A DNA stretch of 7,095 nt from contig CAKUMG010000285.1 of assembly GCA_934667465.1 (NCBI GenBank), forward strand, positions 1 to 7,095, given 5' to 3'. Under the pieces are notes generated by a model. That model saw only the letters and a program-made list of their open reading frames with translations. It was not told where the DNA came from and made no database searches. The stretch comes from an uncultured Actinoplanes sp. (lineage in GTDB: Bacteria; Actinomycetota; Actinomycetes; Mycobacteriales; Micromonosporaceae). Shown here one piece after another: positions 5,659 to 7,095 of this stretch. Within the stretch, counting starts at the first letter, position 1; every line of letters starts with the position of its first letter. A program made the position numbers and the translations under genes.

Positions 5659-5664
5659 TCCGAC

Positions 5665-6651
5665 GTGACCAAGCGACTGGCCGAGGTGGCCACCAAGGCC
5701 GGCGTGTCCGAGGCGACCGTGAGCCGGGTGCTCAACGGCCGCTCCGGGGTGTCCGAGGCGACCCGGGCGTCGGTGCTGACCGCGCTGGACGTGCTCGGCT
5801 ACGAGCGCCCCACCAAGCTGCGCGGTGAGCGCGGGCGGCTCGTCGGGCTGGTCCTGCCCGAGCTGCAGAACCCGATCTTCCCCGCGCTGGCCGAGGTGGT
5901 GACCGCCTCGCTGGCGCAGCGCGGCTTCACCCCGGCGCTCTGCGCGCGCACCATCGGCGGCGTGCCCGAGCGCGACTACATCGAGATGCTGCTGGACCAC
6001 CAGGTGTCCGGCGTGGTCTTCGCCGGCGGGTCGTACGCGCTGGCCGAGGCCGAGCACGGGCACTACCGGATGCTGCTCGACCGCCGGATGCCCGTGGTGA
6101 TGGTCAACGGCGGCGTCGACGGTCTGGGCTTCCCGCACATCTCGACCGACGACGCGGTTGCGATGGAGCAGGCGTACGGGCACCTGCGCTCGCTCGGCCA
6201 CACCAGGATCGGCCTGGTGCTGGGGCCCGAGGACCACGTCCCGTCGCAGCGCAAGCTCGCCGCCGCGCGCCAGGCCGCGGAGGCCGAGCTGCCGGTGGAG
6301 CGCACGACGTTCTCGATGGAGAGCGCGCGGCTGGCCGCCGGCCGGCTCATCGAGCGCGGCGTGACCGGCATGATCTGCGCGAGCGACGTGCTGGCGCTGG
6401 GCTCGATCCGGGCCGCCCGGCGGCTCGGGCGCGACGTGCCGCGCGACGTCTCGGTGGTCGGCTTCGACGACAGCGCGCTGATGACGTGCACCGACCCGCC
6501 GCTGACCACGGTCCGGCAGCCCATCGAGCTCATGGGTCAGGCCGCCGTCGACGTGCTCGTGAAGCAGATCGAGGGCGCGCCGGCGACCACGGACGAGCTG
6601 CTCTTCGAACCGGAGCTCGTCGTGCGGGGTTCCACCGCGCCAGCACCCTGA
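5665..6651 (+). CDS. LacI-family transcriptional regulator, MalR-like
   Basis: A 328-residue sugar-responsive repressor. The N-terminal helix-turn-helix is canonical: RLAEVATKAGVSEATVSRVL (4-23), with NGRSGVSEATRASVL after it. The periplasmic-binding-protein-like ligand domain runs from about 58 to 322, with VGLVLPELQNPIFPALAEVV (60-79), the inter-lobe HISTDDAVAM (158-167), LGHTRIGLVLG (177-187), the ASDVLALGSIRAARRLG core (239-255) and VSVVGFDDS (262-270). The linker between HTH and core (YERPTKLRGERGRL, 46-59) is about four residues shorter than the usual hinge and lacks its A-R-x-L pattern; the YERP..LR form recalls actinobacterial MalR-type proteins. The start is the GTG at 5665, leaderless by its -10. 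The next gene is a sugar-binding lipoprotein, so the regulator likely controls that transporter and itself. Inducer unknown; maltodextrin or another alpha-glucoside is a reasonable guess. Confidence 0.93.
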   Translation: MTKRLAEVATKAGVSEATVSRVLNGRSGVSEATRASVLTALDVLGYERPTKLRGERGRLVGLVLPELQNPIFPALAEVVTASLAQRGFTPALCARTIGGVPERDYIEMLLDHQVSGVVFAGGSYALAEAEHGHYRMLLDRRMPVVMVNGGVDGLGFPHISTDDAVAMEQAYGHLRSLGHTRIGLVLGPEDHVPSQRKLAAARQAAEAELPVERTTFSMESARLAAGRLIERGVTGMICASDVLALGSIRAARRLGRDVPRDVSVVGFDDSALMTCTDPPLTTVRQPIELMGQAAVDVLVKQIEGAPATTDELLFEPELVVRGSTAPAP

Positions 6652-6670
6652 TCAGCGTCTTCACCGTTTC

Positions 6671-6704
6671 AGCCGGATGGGCCCGTCGGCCCGTCCGGCT
6701 TTTT
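6671..6704 (+). terminator. Intrinsic terminator after LacI gene
   Basis: A hairpin starts 20 nt after the LacI stop. AGCCGGATGGGCC (6671-6683) pairs with GGCCCGTCCGGCT (6688-6700) over 13 positions, with one G-U pair (6678 with 6693) and a CGTC loop. Five T residues follow directly (6700-6704). This is a strong rho-independent terminator and separates the LacI transcript from the lipoprotein gene, which therefore needs its own promoter. Confidence 0.92.
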
Positions 6705-6737
6705 CGTGCCCGCCGCCCCCGGGCCCATCCCACGCAA

Positions 6738-6868
6738 GATCAAAGAAGCGACCGGCCGGAGTCGAGTTTTTTCGCGGTGCGGTCTAGTTCTTGCGGGTCC
6801 TCGTTGGACTTTGTATCGTCATCGCCACGTAACACGACAGCGAGACCCACGTCACACCTTCTTTGATC
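6738..6868. repeat. 11-nt inverted repeat flanking the lipoprotein promoter
   Basis: GATCAAAGAAG at 6738-6748 is exactly complementary in reverse to CTTCTTTGATC at 6858-6868. The arms are 109 nt apart, with the predicted -35 and -10 between them. Similarity stops sharply at both ends of the 11 nt. Neither arm is palindromic on its own. Confidence 0.75.
6791..6819 (+). promoter_or_regulatory. Predicted sigma-A-type promoter of lipoprotein gene
   Basis: TTGCGG (6791-6796) and TATCGT (6814-6819) are separated by exactly 17 nt, close to the actinobacterial vegetative consensus (TTGAC-like, TANNNT). Transcription would start near 6826, leaving a leader of about 69 nt with a good ribosome site. 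A CTTGC word overlaps the -35, so a repressor bound there would block RNA polymerase. Confidence 0.6.
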
Positions 6869-6894
6869 GAGGCCCCAGGAAGGGCGGATCAACC

Positions 6895-7095
6895 ATGTCC
6901 AGAATCAGGCTGTGCAGCGCCGTGGGCCTGCTCCTCGTCGCCGGCCTGGCGGCGTGCAGCGGCGGCGGGGACGAGGGCCAGGCCAAGGACGGCAAGGTCA
7001 CCCTGGTGATCAACGGCCTCCCGCCCGCCACCGAGAAGGCCACCCACGAGCGCTTCCTCGCGAACGTCGCCGAGTTTGAGAAGGCCCATCCGGAC
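6895..7095 (+). CDS. ABC-transporter sugar-binding lipoprotein, N-terminal part (cut by window edge)
   Basis: The visible 67 residues start with a lipoprotein signal peptide: basic start MSRIR, a hydrophobic core (residues 6-17) and the lipobox LAAC with the lipid-modified cysteine at C21, then a Gly/Asp-rich linker (SGGGDEG). From residue 33 the sequence KVTLVINGLPP is the first beta strand of a family-1 solute-binding protein, followed by the helix ERFLANVAEFEKAHPD (52-67), typical of extracellular sugar-binding proteins. Anchored on the outer face of the membrane, it would deliver sugar to an ABC permease encoded beyond the window. The ATG at 6895 has AGGAAGG 11 nt upstream. Its position after a MalR-like LacI gene, with a CTTGC site at the promoter, suggests alpha-glucoside or maltodextrin uptake, but the sugar cannot be told from this fragment. 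Confidence 0.88.
   Translation, partial: MSRIRLCSAVGLLLVAGLAACSGGGDEGQAKDGKVTLVINGLPPATEKATHERFLANVAEFEKAHPD

Larger units (their letters stand above)
5513..5664. promoter_or_regulatory. Divergent regulatory region between MCP-like and LacI genes
   Basis: This 152-nt region is less GC-rich than its surroundings and carries several repeated words. GCAAG occurs at 5588-5592, 5618-5622 and 5639-5643, and CTTGC at 5636-5640, the last two forming the palindrome CTTGCAAG. The heptamer GCATTTC occurs at 5560-5566 and again at 5581-5587, exactly 21 nt apart. Clear elements for the LacI gene are described separately. For the MCP gene only the ribosome site is firm; TTGCGA (5591-5586) with TGAAAT 18 nt further (5567-5562) on the minus strand is a possible promoter. 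Confidence 0.5.
6705..6894 (+). promoter_or_regulatory. Upstream regulatory region of the lipoprotein gene
   Basis: This AT-richer stretch holds the promoter and leader of the transporter gene. Besides the promoter itself it contains a GCAAG half-site (6734-6738), a CTTGC half-site (6790-6794) touching the -35, a run of six T (6767-6772), and two arms of an 11-nt inverted repeat placed on either side of the promoter. The ribosome site AGGAAGG (6877-6883) lies 11 nt before the ATG. No riboswitch-like fold was recognised in the leader. Confidence 0.55.

Noticed and set aside
6749..6772. Second intrinsic terminator before the lipoprotein gene (hairpin plus TTTTTT)
   Set aside because: The T run is real, but the preceding stem is only about four base pairs (CGAC with GTCG) around a poorly fitting centre, and a strong terminator already lies at 6671-6704.
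1..7095. CRISPR arrays, tRNA or rRNA genes, insertion sequences, phage genes and toxin-antitoxin pairs
   Set aside because: No regular repeat-spacer pattern, cloverleaf, transposase motif, terminal inverted repeats with target duplication, or phage-like gene was seen on either strand.

Overview
This is a very GC-rich window (codon third positions almost all G or C) from a high-GC actinomycete. GTG starts, leaderless starts, a GOLPH3-like protein and a small chemoreceptor fragment fit a motile-spored genus such as Actinoplanes or a relative in Micromonosporaceae. That assignment is inferred from gene content and style; no marker gene is present.

Layout. (1) 1-396, minus: the start of a multi-pass membrane protein, cut by the window edge and divergent from the next gene. 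(2) 486-2108, plus: a CPBP (Abi/CAAX-protease-like) intramembrane protease followed 9 nt later by a GPP34/GOLPH3-domain protein. (3) 4957 down to 2105, minus: a tight four-gene operon of MerR-family regulator (AdhR-like), YchJ/SEC-C protein, kynureninase, and a short metal-dependent amidohydrolase whose GTG start overlaps the kynureninase stop. This operon meets the GPP34 gene tail to tail with a 4-nt overlap of stop codons. (4) 5051-5512, minus: a soluble 153-residue protein that is only the tip of an MCP signalling hairpin. (5) 5665-6651, plus: a LacI-family regulator resembling the actinobacterial MalR type, with a strong intrinsic terminator behind it. (6) 6895-7095, plus: the start of a sugar ABC-transporter substrate-binding lipoprotein, preceded by a recognisable promoter.

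How the parts may work together. The MerR protein probably controls its own operon, which includes kynureninase (tryptophan/kynurenine breakdown to anthranilate and alanine). The LacI protein probably represses itself and the transporter gene through CTTGC/GCAAG sites. These sites are clustered in front of the LacI gene, and one overlaps the -35 of the lipoprotein promoter. Several genes (starts at 486, 4957 and 5665, possibly 396) have a -10-like hexamer placed so that transcription would begin at or close to the start codon.

No phage, IS element, CRISPR array, tRNA or rRNA is visible. I see no clear new defence or mobile system. The points most worth a look are the MerR-YchJ-kynU-amidohydrolase operon, the minimal MCP, the GOLPH3 homologue lacking the lipid-headgroup residues, and the regulatory DNA around the LacI and lipoprotein genes.
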